Positions 40,749-49,980 are shown, counted from the first letter of the stretch. The stretch: 64,000 bases of DNA from Arthrobacter sp. OV608 (GCA_900110595.1 FOEZ01000002.1:124001-188000), one strand, 5' to 3'. The notes: generated by a model from the letters alone, not told the origin. Program-made: numbers and translations.

Positions 40749-41933
40749 TTAGTTGATTTCCTCTGCTGTGTATTGCGCTTCCCAGCGGTCGATGCGCCGC
40801 CGGGTGATCTTGGTTTTCAGGACGGCGCCCCAGGAAGCCAGGAACCATCCGGAGCGCAGCCACATGAACAATTCCTGCGGGAAGAAGGTGGCCGCGATCA
40901 GGATGTCCTTCCAGTCCCTATGGGGGATCCGCAGTGCCCGTTTGATGTCCAGCGCCACAAACAGGATGGGCACCAGCCACCAGAACAGGACCACGTGGAA
41001 CACGTTCAGGGCCACGGCCAGGACGATCACGGCGATCCACAGGAGCTTGAGGAAGACGCCCAGCAGGCCCATGGCTTGCTGGACCCAGTCCCGGAGCGTC
41101 AGCCGGTTGACTCCCAGGTCCAGCAGGTCCTCCACCGTGCCCACCTGCCACTTCATCCGCTGGCCCCAGAGGGCTTTGATGGACTTCATGGAATCGGTGT
41201 AGGCCCTCACGTCGGGCGAGACCTGGCAGATGTAACCGAGCTCGCGGATGCGGTAGGTCAGTTCGAAGTCCTCGACCTGGGAGGTGTAAACCCACGGCCC
41301 TTCCCTGTCATCCCGGCCAGCGATCTGCCGCAGGACGGCATTGTTGATGGCGCAGCCGGTTCCGGCCAGCACGCTCGTTCGCCCCCGCCGCAAGGCTGTA
41401 TCGGTCCAGGTGGCGAACTCGGCCTTTTGCAGCCGGCTCAGCAGTCCGGGATCCTGCATGGTGAATTTCGACGACGACCCGCCCAGGAGTGGCCCCGTTT
41501 CGTCGGCGAATTCGCGCTCCCAGGCTGCCAGCGCGTTCGGCGGCAGCACGGTGTCCGCGTCCAGGCAGACCACCACGTCAGCATTGGAGGCGTATTCTGC
41601 CCAGGCACGGTTCAGTGCCTCGGACTTGCGGTGCTCCAGCCGGGGCAGTTCCATCACCGTGACCGGGTATTTGCGGGCCTCCCATGCCGTGGCATCCGTG
41701 CAGCCATTGGGGACCACCACCACCAGGTCCGCAGGCCGTTCCTGGCCCATCAGCCCATCCAGAGTAGCCCCGATGGAACCGGCCTCGTTATAGGCAGGTA
41801 CCAGCACCACTACACGCAGGCCGGGGCCGGCCGCCTCAGCGGTGGGGCGGTCGGCCGTGCGCACCCGCTCCCGCAGGGCAGGCGCGCCGGAACGCACCAC
41901 TTCGTCAGCTGCCAGGGGCAGGGCAACGGACAC
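40749..41933 (-). CDS. Processive family 2 glycosyltransferase
   Basis: The 394-residue enzyme has the GT2 fold: VPAYNEAGSIG, DxD in CLDADTVLPP, the acid motif TSQVEDFELTYRI, and QRMKWQVG in the place of the QxxRW motif of processive synthases. Three or four membrane helices follow. It resembles PgaC-type poly-N-acetylglucosamine or hyaluronan synthases and should build a surface polysaccharide. The GTG start follows AGAAGGAG. It is coupled to the LAYTG peptide gene downstream. Confidence 0.85.
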   Translation of the reverse strand: MSVALPLAADEVVRSGAPALRERVRTADRPTAEAAGPGLRVVVLVPAYNEAGSIGATLDGLMGQERPADLVVVVPNGCTDATAWEARKYPVTVMELPRLEHRKSEALNRAWAEYASNADVVVCLDADTVLPPNALAAWEREFADETGPLLGGSSSKFTMQDPGLLSRLQKAEFATWTDTALRRGRTSVLAGTGCAINNAVLRQIAGRDDREGPWVYTSQVEDFELTYRIRELGYICQVSPDVRAYTDSMKSIKALWGQRMKWQVGTVEDLLDLGVNRLTLRDWVQQAMGLLGVFLKLLWIAVIVLAVALNVFHVVLFWWLVPILFVALDIKRALRIPHRDWKDILIAATFFPQELFMWLRSGWFLASWGAVLKTKITRRRIDRWEAQYTAEEIN

Positions 41934-42364
41934 GGAATCTCCTTCTGAATTTCACGCCTCCCAACGGGACGCAAAATCCAGCTAATAGCCCCCGCCGCAG
42001 AATTAGCCCCCGGGCCGCATCAAGGTTCAGTCAATTACTCTCAATTCTTCATCAACAGACAAATTAAGGCACCTACACCAATAGGACGGTTTTGCGAAAT
42101 CGCACTCGAAGAATAGTCATTACTTTCAGAAAGCGCCCCTGACCAGCCCTTTCTTCGTTCACCACCGTCCTCAAAACGGTATCGCCGGTAATTTGTGTCA
42201 CATCATCCCGCACTATGAACATAGACCTTTCCTGATTCTTGAGCGTGACCGGCGGCTGCCCTTGATGTATTTCCGCTAAACGTAGAGATAGTCGGGCCGG
42301 CAGCACTGCCTGCATTTTCAAGGCAGTCCTCAAACGGGGCACGCCAGTAACGCAAAGGACAGCT
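41934..42364. other. AT-richer intergenic region
   Basis: This 431-base stretch is lower in GC than its neighbours. It holds a possible 49-codon minus-strand frame (42073-42222) and promoter regions for flanking genes. Nothing else is recognised. Confidence 0.4.
42073..42222 (-). CDS. Possible small basic protein (49 aa)
   Basis: The frame begins ATG three bases after AGGAAAGG, a strong ribosome site, and encodes a short basic product with a C-terminal FLKVMTILRVRFRKTVLL. It has no recognised family. The base composition is lower in GC than typical genes here, so it may be spurious. Confidence 0.3.
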   Translation of the reverse strand: MFIVRDDVTQITGDTVLRTVVNEERAGQGRFLKVMTILRVRFRKTVLLV

Positions 42365-42790
42365 TTGGGCACCAGCATGGCCACCACCCCGGGTACAGAT
42401 TCCCATAACGGATGGCCGCCGGCTGCCCTGATCCTGCAGGCTGCGCGGAACCTCGCGGATGAGACCGGCAGCTCCCGCATCGCCTTGCAGTTCCTCAGCG
42501 ACTACCTCGACATGCTTCCCGCCCGGTTGCAACGGATACTGCTGGGCCTGCAGGCAAGCGACGTGGAAACATCCATGGACGCCATCCTGAGCCTGAAAAT
42601 CGCTTCCGCCATGGCCGGGGCATTCGACGTCGAGGACTGCTGCCATGGCATTGAAGCGCTGATCCGCCGGGAACAGTTCCCTATGGCCCGCGAGAACGCC
42701 CTGGCCCTCGCCATCAACGTCCTCTGCCTGGTCAACAGGACTCCGGCGCTGCTCGCAGGCGCCGAGGACTCCTTGGCGCCAACAAGTTAG
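42365..42790 (+). CDS. HPt-like protein lacking the phospho-histidine (2)
   Basis: This 141-residue helical protein has the HPt core helix as AILSLKIASAMAGA, with Leu75 where the phospho-His should be. It shares the LxxALxxxDxxxxMDAILSLK layout with the proteins at 38763 and 46301 but is more divergent after it. The TTG at 42365 has AAAGGA six bases upstream; the ATG at 42377 has no ribosome site. Its promoter lacks the GAGTA-N5-TACTC element seen with copy 1. Confidence 0.65.
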   Translation: MGTSMATTPGTDSHNGWPPAALILQAARNLADETGSSRIALQFLSDYLDMLPARLQRILLGLQASDVETSMDAILSLKIASAMAGAFDVEDCCHGIEALIRREQFPMARENALALAINVLCLVNRTPALLAGAEDSLAPTS

Positions 42791-42903
42791 CTCCCGGGCC
42801 ACCCGTGGCTGTTGACGCCGCCAGAGTCCTCCCAATGTGTGGCTTCCCCCAATGACCTGCAGTTCTATCCCATCCTAGTTACCGGCAGGCATAGGATTTC
42901 CCC

Positions 42904-43653
42904 ATGAGGATTGCCGTTGCAGGGGGAACCGGAATTGCAGGGCGCCACGTCGTGGCCGTCGCGAGGGAGCGCGGCCACGACGTGGTCAGCCTCAGCCGTT
43001 CAGAAGGGGTGGACCTGGTCAACGGCCGCGGCCTGGTCCAGGCGCTGCAGGGTGTGGACACCGTCATTGACGTTTCCGGCCTCCAGACAATATCCACCAA
43101 AAAGGCCGTCGATTTCTTTACCAACGCCACCCAGAACCTGCTGGCGGCGGAGAAGCTGGCGGGCGTCAAACACCATGTTGCCCTGTCCATCGTGGGCATC
43201 GACAAAGCCGATTCCGGCCTCTACGCCGGAAAACTGGTGCAGGAGGACGAAGTCAGGCACGGTGGCATTCCCTGGACCCTCCTGCGGTCCACCCAGTTCC
43301 ACGAGTTTGTGCCCATGACCGTCAATGCCGCTTCTGCAGGCCCGCTGGTTTTCGTTCCCAGGATGTTTACCCAGCCGGTGGCCGCAAGGGAAGTAGCTGT
43401 CGCCCTGGTGGATGCGGCCGAAGCCGGGCCGAAGGGCCGCCTTCCGGACCTGGGCGGCCCACGGGCGGAAGTGCTGAAAGCCATGGTGGAGGCGTACCTC
43501 GCCAAAACCAGTCAAAAGAAGCGGATCGTCCCGCTGCGCATTCCCGGCACCATGGGGAGGGCGATGCGCAAGGGTGCGTTGATCCCGGTGGCGGGTGCCG
43601 CCGTCGGACGCCAGACGTTCCTGGAGTGGCTGGAAGCCGGCGAAGGCCTGTAG
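42904..43653 (+). CDS. NmrA-like NAD(P)-binding protein
   Basis: This 249-residue atypical short-chain dehydrogenase has the N-terminal NAD(P) motif AGGTGIAGRHV and lacks the YxxxK catalytic pair, which is typical of NmrA and NAD(P)H-binding YtfG-like proteins. The segment LRSTQFHEF is common in this family. It may be a redox sensor or reductase. It stands alone between regulatory genes and nothing nearby reveals its substrate. Confidence 0.85.
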   Translation: MRIAVAGGTGIAGRHVVAVARERGHDVVSLSRSEGVDLVNGRGLVQALQGVDTVIDVSGLQTISTKKAVDFFTNATQNLLAAEKLAGVKHHVALSIVGIDKADSGLYAGKLVQEDEVRHGGIPWTLLRSTQFHEFVPMTVNAASAGPLVFVPRMFTQPVAAREVAVALVDAAEAGPKGRLPDLGGPRAEVLKAMVEAYLAKTSQKKRIVPLRIPGTMGRAMRKGALIPVAGAAVGRQTFLEWLEAGEGL

Positions 43654-43763
43654 CCTGCGAAAAGCCAGGGGGAACGTCCGGCCGGCACCGCCAATCAGGG
43701 CATATCACCCGCGCCCCTGGCCGCCCAAGGCACAACTACTTGGTTTCCCACGCGCCCAAATTC

Positions 43764-43807
43764 GAGTACACGCTACTCGTGCCCCTGCCCCCGCTCCCCC
43801 GTTACGT
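43764..43807 (+). promoter_or_regulatory. GAGTA-N5-TACTC plus CGTTACGT element, copy C
   Basis: GAGTA-CACGC-TACTC (43764-43778) is followed 21 bases later by CGTTACGT (43800-43807), 57 bases before the second GAF-ANTAR gene. The layout matches copies A and B. Confidence 0.65.
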
Positions 43808-43864
43808 TCGAGGGGCAACGCGCGGATGAACCCGCGCGGGCGCCGTTCATGAGGGGGAACGTCA

Positions 43865-44671
43865 ATGACAGCACCGGTGCAGGGCACCAGCAGAAGAGTG
43901 ATCAAGTCCGGCGATGGCAACCAGGAAGCCGCTGGCTTCCCCAACGGCCCGGCCTTTGAGCCGTACGGCTTCCTCTTGGACCTGGTCACGGATACCGATT
44001 CCGAAGCGGCATCCCTCAGGCGCCTGGCGGTGGCAGCGTCCGTGGCGCTCACACAGGCCATGGGGGTCCAGGTGGACTGCACCGCAATGCTCGTTGCGGG
44101 CCACAGGGCTCCTATCCGCGCGGCGAACAATGGCCGGGCCGCGGGCCTGGGCTACCTGGAACAGGAGCTCGACGACGGCCCCCTGGCCCAGGCTGCGGCG
44201 GCAGACACTCCGGTGGTGGTGGAGGGTGCCGCGGCCTCGCTGCGGTGGCGGGCCTACCAGCGCAGGTTCCTTGACGCCGGCTACGGTGAGGTGGTGGCCG
44301 TTCCCTTGCGCATTGACCCCGGCACCACCGCCGCCCTGGCCTTCTTCGCCCCGCTGGACGTGCGGTTCGATGCCGATGCCGTCAGCCACGCCAGGTGGTT
44401 CGCCCGGGTTGCGTCACAGAGCCTGAAACTGGCCCTCGAGGTCCGGAGCGTCCGCTCGGCCGGAGATAATTTGAAAACGTTGCTGGAGAGCCGGACGTCC
44501 ATCGACGTGGCCTGCGGCGTGATTATGGGCCGCAACCGCTGCTCCTATTCGGACGCCTTCGGCATGCTGGCAAGTGCGTCCAGCCACCGGAACAAGCAGG
44601 TCCGCGAAGTGGCCGAGGGACTCCTGAAGAACCTCCCCAACGGGACCCCCGGGACACGCTTCGAACTCTGA
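43865..44671 (+). CDS. GAF-ANTAR regulator, paralogue
   Basis: This 268-residue protein has the same length and layout as the one at 17071: a GAF-like sensor followed by an ANTAR RNA-binding domain. The ANTAR start is nearly identical (SRTSIDVACGVIMGRNRCS). The GAF halves differ more, so the two probably sense different signals but act on similar RNA. ATG 43865 follows GAGGGGGAA. No receiver or kinase is linked. Confidence 0.88.
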   Translation: MTAPVQGTSRRVIKSGDGNQEAAGFPNGPAFEPYGFLLDLVTDTDSEAASLRRLAVAASVALTQAMGVQVDCTAMLVAGHRAPIRAANNGRAAGLGYLEQELDDGPLAQAAAADTPVVVEGAAASLRWRAYQRRFLDAGYGEVVAVPLRIDPGTTAALAFFAPLDVRFDADAVSHARWFARVASQSLKLALEVRSVRSAGDNLKTLLESRTSIDVACGVIMGRNRCSYSDAFGMLASASSHRNKQVREVAEGLLKNLPNGTPGTRFEL

Positions 44672-44788
44672 GTCCGATTTTGCCCGGCAGCGCAAGGGGT
44701 TTCTGTTTTTTGGGCCCGGAATCTGCGGAAAACCACATAGTTACTCTTCCCAGGTTCCCTTTTGGCCCGGCATCCGTATTATTCATCC

Positions 44789-44935
44789 ATGTGGACTAAA
44801 CAGCATCAGTCGTTCTGCAATGCCTGCGGCAGAAGCACCAAACACGTCACACATTTCCAGAAGGAAGCCACCGGCGCCCTGATCGCCGATGCCCGGTGCA
44901 CTGAGTGCCCTGAGTCCTCAGAGGTGGCCGCCTAG
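44789..44935 (+). CDS. Small CxxC/CxxC zinc-ribbon peptide (48 aa)
   Basis: The 48-residue product carries C-N-A-C near the start and C-T-E-C near the end, 27 residues apart, a likely zinc ribbon. TATTAT ends six bases before the ATG, so the message is probably leaderless. Its stop overlaps by four bases the stop of the convergent acyltransferase gene. Function is unknown. The neat Cys pattern makes it more credible than a chance frame. Confidence 0.6.
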   Translation: MWTKQHQSFCNACGRSTKHVTHFQKEATGALIADARCTECPESSEVAA

Positions 44936-46131
44936 GACCGTCCGGCCGCGGCTGCCAGTTCCCGTTCCACCTTCCGTTCCGGCTCGGGTGCAGCAGTGGA
45001 ACGGCCGACGGCGGCATCGAGCCTTTTGTTGGCCCAGCGGCGCACGGGCGTTTCCACCACGCGGAAGGATGCGTAGGCGAGCAGTACCGTGACGGCTGCA
45101 GCCAGCGGTACGCGAAGCCAGAGTGACGGGACCAGCGGCATCAGCAGCAGGTAGACGGGCATGTGCCAGAGGTACAGGGCGTAGGAGAGGTCCCGCCCGG
45201 GGCCAGCAAGCCAGGGATGGCTCAATATCCGTGCGGTGAAGCCGGCCGGGGACAGCACCAGCCAGCCGGTGGCCAGTGCCGCCAGCAGTGCCAGCGCGGT
45301 GGGCCCGGCAGTCCAAAAAATGCTGAACCAGAGGCCGGGGGTTTCCGGTTCCTTCAGCAGGAAGACGGCGGCCAGCAGGACAAGGGATGCGGGCGGCCCG
45401 GCCCATCTCGCTGCGGCAAGCAGCGACGCGTGGGACCGGGATCCCTGCCGGACAACCGTGAGGACCAGCGCCAGGGTGCAGCCAATCAGCAGCTCATCGG
45501 CCCTGGTGTCCGGCCCGTTGTAGAGCCGGTTCAGCGGCGCCCCGGCCAGGACCAAAAAGAACCGCTCCAGCAGGAACGCCGCGGCCAGGCCGGCGGTGAT
45601 CCAGGCTACCGTCCGCACCTTCCAGAACCGCAGCAGGACCAGAAGGAGCAACGGCCATACCAGGTAGAACTGTTCCTCCACGGCGAGAGTCCAGGTGGGG
45701 CCCAGGGTTTCACCGGTGATGGAGCCGCCGAACGTCCCAAAATGCGCCAGGTTCATCACGTATCCGGCGGCGGGCAGGACGAAGCCTTCCTGGCCGCCCC
45801 ACTTCGACGCCGGAAACACCACGCCTACAGTGACAACCACTGCGCACACCGCCAGGAGCGCGGGCCACAGCCGGGCCAGGCGCTTGGCGTAGAAGATGCC
45901 CAGGCGCAGCCCGCCGGTGGCGAGGTACTCCTTCATGATCAGGAGGGTGATCACAAAGCCGCTGAGGGTGAAGAAGACGTCCACACCGATGGATCCGCCA
46001 GGGGCCAAGCCCGTGGCCGCATGGAAGAGGAACACAAACGCCACGGCAATGGTCCGCAGCCCGTCCAGGGCGTGTTTGCGCCCGGAAATAAGCCCGGATG
46101 GGGGCACGTCCGGACGTCCGGGAGCTGACAC
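44932..46131 (-). CDS. Acyltransferase family 3 membrane protein
   Basis: The 399-residue protein has about ten hydrophobic segments and the family motifs DGLRTIAVAFVFLFHA, EEQFYLVWPLLLL and LYLWHMPVY. Such OafA-like enzymes add acyl groups to surface sugars. GTG 46131 was chosen because the family homology starts just after it. An upstream frame to 46347 would overlap the HPt-like gene promoter. It may modify the polysaccharide made by the nearby glycosyltransferase, but that is inference. Confidence 0.88.
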   Translation of the reverse strand: MSAPGRPDVPPSGLISGRKHALDGLRTIAVAFVFLFHAATGLAPGGSIGVDVFFTLSGFVITLLIMKEYLATGGLRLGIFYAKRLARLWPALLAVCAVVVTVGVVFPASKWGGQEGFVLPAAGYVMNLAHFGTFGGSITGETLGPTWTLAVEEQFYLVWPLLLLVLLRFWKVRTVAWITAGLAAAFLLERFFLVLAGAPLNRLYNGPDTRADELLIGCTLALVLTVVRQGSRSHASLLAAARWAGPPASLVLLAAVFLLKEPETPGLWFSIFWTAGPTALALLAALATGWLVLSPAGFTARILSHPWLAGPGRDLSYALYLWHMPVYLLLMPLVPSLWLRVPLAAAVTVLLAYASFRVVETPVRRWANKRLDAAVGRSTAAPEPERKVERELAAAAGRS

Positions 46132-46300
46132 ATTTCCACTGCTTGACCTAAAAACCACTAAGCAAGCATATATAACGTTTCCATAACTGCGCTGGGTGCA
46201 GGCTGGGTGGAACCTCCGAACCCACACCTTGGAAAACACTAGGACTGCCCTTGGCAACGGTTGCAGGGTTCCCCCAACATCCGCCCAATACCGTTCCAGC

Positions 46301-46819
46301 ATGAGAGCAACCACAGCACCGCTGCACACCCTGGTTGGCCCCGACACCGGCGGGACTTCGCCGCTGGCGGGCTTCCAGGAACCTGCCCGGCCCTTCCTGG
46401 ACAGCGTCCCCCTCCTGGATCATGCCGTGCTGGACAAGCTGTGCGCGGACCTGGACAACTATGAGGAAGTGTGGCGGGTATTCGTCCAAAACTTCGTCGC
46501 CGCCCTTCCCCTGAGGATCGACAGGTTGCGGCTGGCGTTGACCACCGGAGACCTCCCCGGTGCCATCGATGCCGTCCTCAGCCTCAAGACCGCGAGCCTG
46601 CAGGTAGGGGCCGAACGCCTTGCCGGCCACGCCCGGGATCTGGAACTGGCGGTGCGTGAAGGTACCCGTGACCGTGACCCGTCCGGCGTCCTGCCCTGGC
46701 TCGCTGCGGACCACCTGCCGCAGATCAGGCAGCGCGCCGGGCAGACTACCTACATCCTCGAAGCGCACCTCAAAAAGGCCAGTGCAGCTTCCCCGTCAGA
46801 AACGCGCGCGGCCAGCTGA
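46301..46819 (+). CDS. HPt-like protein lacking the phospho-histidine (3)
   Basis: The 172-residue product closely resembles the protein at 38763. The core helix is AVLSLKTASLQVGA with Leu93 in place of the phospho-His. It shares LDKLCADLDNYEEVWRVFVQNFVA with the DRLREELDDDEGVWKVFIQDFVA segment of copy 1, so the two are recent paralogues. A 40-residue N-terminal tail is unique. It is followed at 13 bases by a YcnI-family gene. Confidence 0.72.
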   Translation: MRATTAPLHTLVGPDTGGTSPLAGFQEPARPFLDSVPLLDHAVLDKLCADLDNYEEVWRVFVQNFVAALPLRIDRLRLALTTGDLPGAIDAVLSLKTASLQVGAERLAGHARDLELAVREGTRDRDPSGVLPWLAADHLPQIRQRAGQTTYILEAHLKKASAASPSETRAAS

Positions 46820-46832
46820 AAGGCACCTCCCC

Positions 46833-47600
46833 ATGACAACTGCACGCCACCGCACGGCCGCGAGCACCGCTGCCGCCTTCACCGCGGCAGCCGGACTCCT
46901 GCTGGCCGGCGCAGGCCCGTCCTTCGCGCACGTCAGTGTGGATCCGTCGTCGCCCGCTGCCGGCGGCTACTCACAGCTGACATTCAAGGTGCCCAACGAG
47001 TCGGCCACGGCCAAAACCACCAGGATTGCGGTGGCGCTGCCCACCGGGACACCGTTCACCTCGGTGTCCGTCAAACCCATGGAGGGCTGGACCGCAGAGA
47101 TCACCGAGGCCGCACTGCCCTCCCCCGTGACCATCGAGGGTGCCACCATCTCCAAGGCGGCCTCCGCCGTCACCTGGACAGCGGACGCGGCCCACCAGCT
47201 GGGCCGGCGCGAATACCAGAGCTTTTCGATCTCGGTGGGCCGGCTTCCCGCGGCCGGAACCACCGTGGCCCTGCCTGCAACCCAGTGGTACTCGGACGGA
47301 ACGGTGGTGGACTGGGCAGATCCGGCAACCCCCGGCCAGGAGGAACCGAAGCACCCGGCGCCCTCGTTTGTCACCACAGCAGCCCAGGACGGCCACGGCC
47401 CCGCGGCCCCGGCTGAACCAGCAGGGCTGTCAGCAACCACGGAGGTGTCACCCGCCGCGGACAACACCCTTGGCCTGGCCGGGCTGGGCACCGGCATCCT
47501 GGGCCTGGCGCTGGGAACCGCGGCCCTCGTCCGTACGCGGGCGCCGCGGAAACCGCAGCCTAGCGGGATACAGCCGGGGACTCGTCGTCGGCCGCTATGA
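46833..47600 (+). CDS. YcnI-family exported copper-binding protein
   Basis: The 255-residue product has a signal peptide (AAGLLLAGAGPSFA) whose cleavage leaves His as the first mature residue (HVSVDPSSP). In YcnI that N-terminal His forms a copper-binding brace. The domain contains GWTAEI and TWTADAAHQLGRREYQ. A hydrophobic C-terminal helix with an Arg/Lys tail anchors it. It may carry copper at the cell surface. Its 3' end overlaps the convergent MFS gene by 41 bases. Confidence 0.88.
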   Translation: MTTARHRTAASTAAAFTAAAGLLLAGAGPSFAHVSVDPSSPAAGGYSQLTFKVPNESATAKTTRIAVALPTGTPFTSVSVKPMEGWTAEITEAALPSPVTIEGATISKAASAVTWTADAAHQLGRREYQSFSISVGRLPAAGTTVALPATQWYSDGTVVDWADPATPGQEEPKHPAPSFVTTAAQDGHGPAAPAEPAGLSATTEVSPAADNTLGLAGLGTGILGLALGTAALVRTRAPRKPQPSGIQPGTRRRPL

Positions 47601-49164
47601 GGATGTTGCCGTCGCTGATGGACTCGGAGAGGACGTCGTGCTCCACGGCCGTGGCCAGCGGCTTCTCCTTGACGAAAAGCAGCACGACGGCGGCAATCAG
47701 CGCCAGCGGGACCATCCAGATGAAGATGGGGGTCAGGGCGTCGTTGTAGGAGGAGATGATCAGCTCCCGGATCTCCGCCGGCAGCTGGTTGACCAGCGCG
47801 GGGGTGAGCGAGTTCGATCCGCCGCGGGCGTTGCCGCCGGATGCGGAGGCCGGCATGCGCTCGGTGAGGAGTTCGGCCAGGCGGCTGGCGAACAGGCTAC
47901 CCACCACCGCTGAACCCAGGGTGGCGCCGATCTGGCGGAAGAAGTTGTTCGACGCCGTCGCGGTGCCCACCTCGCGCAGGGCGAAGGAGTTCTGGACCAC
48001 CAGCACCAGGATCTGCATGCTCAGGCCCAGCCCCAGGCCCATCACGGCCAGATAGGCGCAGATCTCCCAGAGCGGCTGGCCGGGTTTGAGGGTGGAGAGC
48101 AGCACCAGGGCCACCGCCACCAGCAGGGAACCGGCGATGGGCATCCACTTGTACCGGCCGGTCCGGCTGACCAGCTGGCCGGATCCCACGGAGGCCACCA
48201 GCAGGGCACCCATCATGGGGATCATCAGCAGGCCGGATTCGGTGGCGTTCACGCTGAAGGCCATCTGCAAGTAGGTGGGCAGGTAGCCGATGGCGCCGAA
48301 CATGGCCACGCCGATCAGCAGGCCGGCGAACGTGGAAAGGTTGAAGTTGAGGTCCTTGAACAGGTGCAGCGGAATGATGGGCTCAGCCGTGCGCCGCTCC
48401 ACCAGGACGAACGCCACGGCGCTGGCCACGGTGCCGGCGATCAGGCCGATGATGATGGGATCGGACCATTCGTACTTGCTGCCGCCCCACGTAGCGAACA
48501 GCACCAGGCAGGTGGTGGCGATGGCCATCAGCACCATCCCGCCAAGGTCCAGTTTGGGCTTGCCGGAGTGCTTGGGCAGTTTGAGGAAGAACACGGCGCC
48601 GGCCAGGGCCAGCAGTCCCAGCGGGATGTTGATCCAGAAGACCCAGCGCCAGCCCGGACCTTCAGTGAACCAGCCGCCCAGGAGCGGGCCGGCCACGGAG
48701 GCGATGGCGAAGACGCCGCCCATCATGCCCATGTATTTGCCGCGTTCCCGGGCCGGGACCACGTCGGCGATGACCGCCTGCGAGAGGATCATCAGGCCAC
48801 CGCCGCCCAGGCCCTGGATGACGCGGGCGATGATCAGCACGCCCATGTCGTTGGCGAGCGCACCCACCACGGAGCCGATCATAAACAGCAGGATGGCCGC
48901 GATCAGGAGTGATTTGCGCCCCATCAGGTCACCGAGCTTGCCGTAGATGGGCATGCTGATGGTGGAGGTGAGGATAAACGCGGTGATCACCCAGAGCATG
49001 TCGCTGACGCCGTGGAGTTCGCCCACGATGGTGGGCAGCGCGGTGCTCAGGACGGTCTGGTTGAGGGCGGAGAGCAGCATGGAGAGCATCAGGCCCACAA
49101 AAAGCAGCACCATGTGCTGCTTCTGCGGGGCCTGCGCCGTTTCCGGCGGAGGGGCCGTGGTCAT
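47560..49164 (-). CDS. DHA2-family MFS drug efflux pump
   Basis: This 534-residue transporter has fourteen hydrophobic segments and the DHA2 motifs: LNQTVLSTALPTIVGEL in helix 1, GKLGDLMGRK in the first loop, and RVIQGLGGGG in helix 4. It should export drugs with protons, like EmrB or QacA. Its start overlaps the stop of the TetR gene as ATGA, so regulator and pump form one operon. Confidence 0.92.
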   Translation of the reverse strand: MTTAPPPETAQAPQKQHMVLLFVGLMLSMLLSALNQTVLSTALPTIVGELHGVSDMLWVITAFILTSTISMPIYGKLGDLMGRKSLLIAAILLFMIGSVVGALANDMGVLIIARVIQGLGGGGLMILSQAVIADVVPARERGKYMGMMGGVFAIASVAGPLLGGWFTEGPGWRWVFWINIPLGLLALAGAVFFLKLPKHSGKPKLDLGGMVLMAIATTCLVLFATWGGSKYEWSDPIIIGLIAGTVASAVAFVLVERRTAEPIIPLHLFKDLNFNLSTFAGLLIGVAMFGAIGYLPTYLQMAFSVNATESGLLMIPMMGALLVASVGSGQLVSRTGRYKWMPIAGSLLVAVALVLLSTLKPGQPLWEICAYLAVMGLGLGLSMQILVLVVQNSFALREVGTATASNNFFRQIGATLGSAVVGSLFASRLAELLTERMPASASGGNARGGSNSLTPALVNQLPAEIRELIISSYNDALTPIFIWMVPLALIAAVVLLFVKEKPLATAVEHDVLSESISDGNILIAADDESPAVSR

Positions 49165-49787
49165 GAGAGTTTCCTTTGCAAGTGGTGGAAGAGCGCCACC
49201 GCGGGCGCTAGGTCTTTGGGAGTGAGCCCGGTGGCGGGATCGAAATCGGTGGATTTTGCCCGGAACTTGGCGGGGACTGCCGCGAGCATCACGGTCATCC
49301 GCGCGGTTTCCTCCGGGCTGAAGCCTTCAGCACCTGCGGCCCAGTCCGGGTCACGGCTGAAGTGGCCGGCCACGGCCTGGCACACCAGGGCTTCGGCCTT
49401 GGCCATGTACTCCATCTGCCGCGCAAACAGGTGCGGGTGCCGCTTCAGGATGAGCCGGCGCCGGGCGTTGTCCGTGTCCCGGATGGAGGAACGGGCGACG
49501 GCGACCAGCAGCAGGGTGACCTGCTCCAGGAAGTCTTGTGCCCCGCCCAGTTTCGCCGCCTCAGCCGCGTCCAGGACCGGCTCGTGGAGGCCGAGCACGG
49601 CGTCCTCTTTCGACTGGAAATAGTTGAAGAATGTCCGGGGCGAGACCCCCGCGCTCTCCGCGATGGCCTCGACAGTGGCGTGCTCCAGGCCGCGCTGCTG
49701 TGCCAGCGAGGCTGCGGCTTCATGGATGGCAGTCCAGGTTTCGACCTTTTTGCGCTCACGAAGGGAGGGGGAAGAAGTGGGGGGCAT
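49161..49787 (-). CDS. TetR family repressor of MFS pump
   Basis: The 208-residue repressor has the TetR helix-turn-helix (TVEAIAESAGVSPRTFFNYF) and a variable ligand domain. ATG 49787 fits the family; a longer frame to 49853 would run through its own operator. TGCATAACTGCA and TGCACAACTGCA boxes directly upstream are its likely binding sites. It is co-transcribed with the pump. Confidence 0.9.
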   Translation of the reverse strand: MPPTSSPSLRERKKVETWTAIHEAAASLAQQRGLEHATVEAIAESAGVSPRTFFNYFQSKEDAVLGLHEPVLDAAEAAKLGGAQDFLEQVTLLLVAVARSSIRDTDNARRRLILKRHPHLFARQMEYMAKAEALVCQAVAGHFSRDPDWAAGAEGFSPEETARMTVMLAAVPAKFRAKSTDFDPATGLTPKDLAPAVALFHHLQRKLS

Positions 49788-49798
49788 GCGTTTATTTT

Positions 49799-49827
49799 TG
49801 CATAACTGCAAAGATTGCACAACTGCA
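49799..49827 (-). promoter_or_regulatory. Probable TetR operator
   Basis: TGCATAACTGCA (49799-49810) and TGCACAACTGCA (49816-49827) repeat at 17-base spacing, just upstream of the TetR start. Confidence 0.65.
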
Positions 49828-49980
49828 TGTTTTTCAGGACCGGGCAGATGCATACCCCCAAGGGAAGCTCAAGATCGACACAATAAATCCCGATGATGGA
49901 CTTATGCGCTTCCGCCAACTGACTTGGCTTCCTAGAGTGGCTCTAAGCGCAGCAGGAACTACTACGTCAAGGGGGACGGG

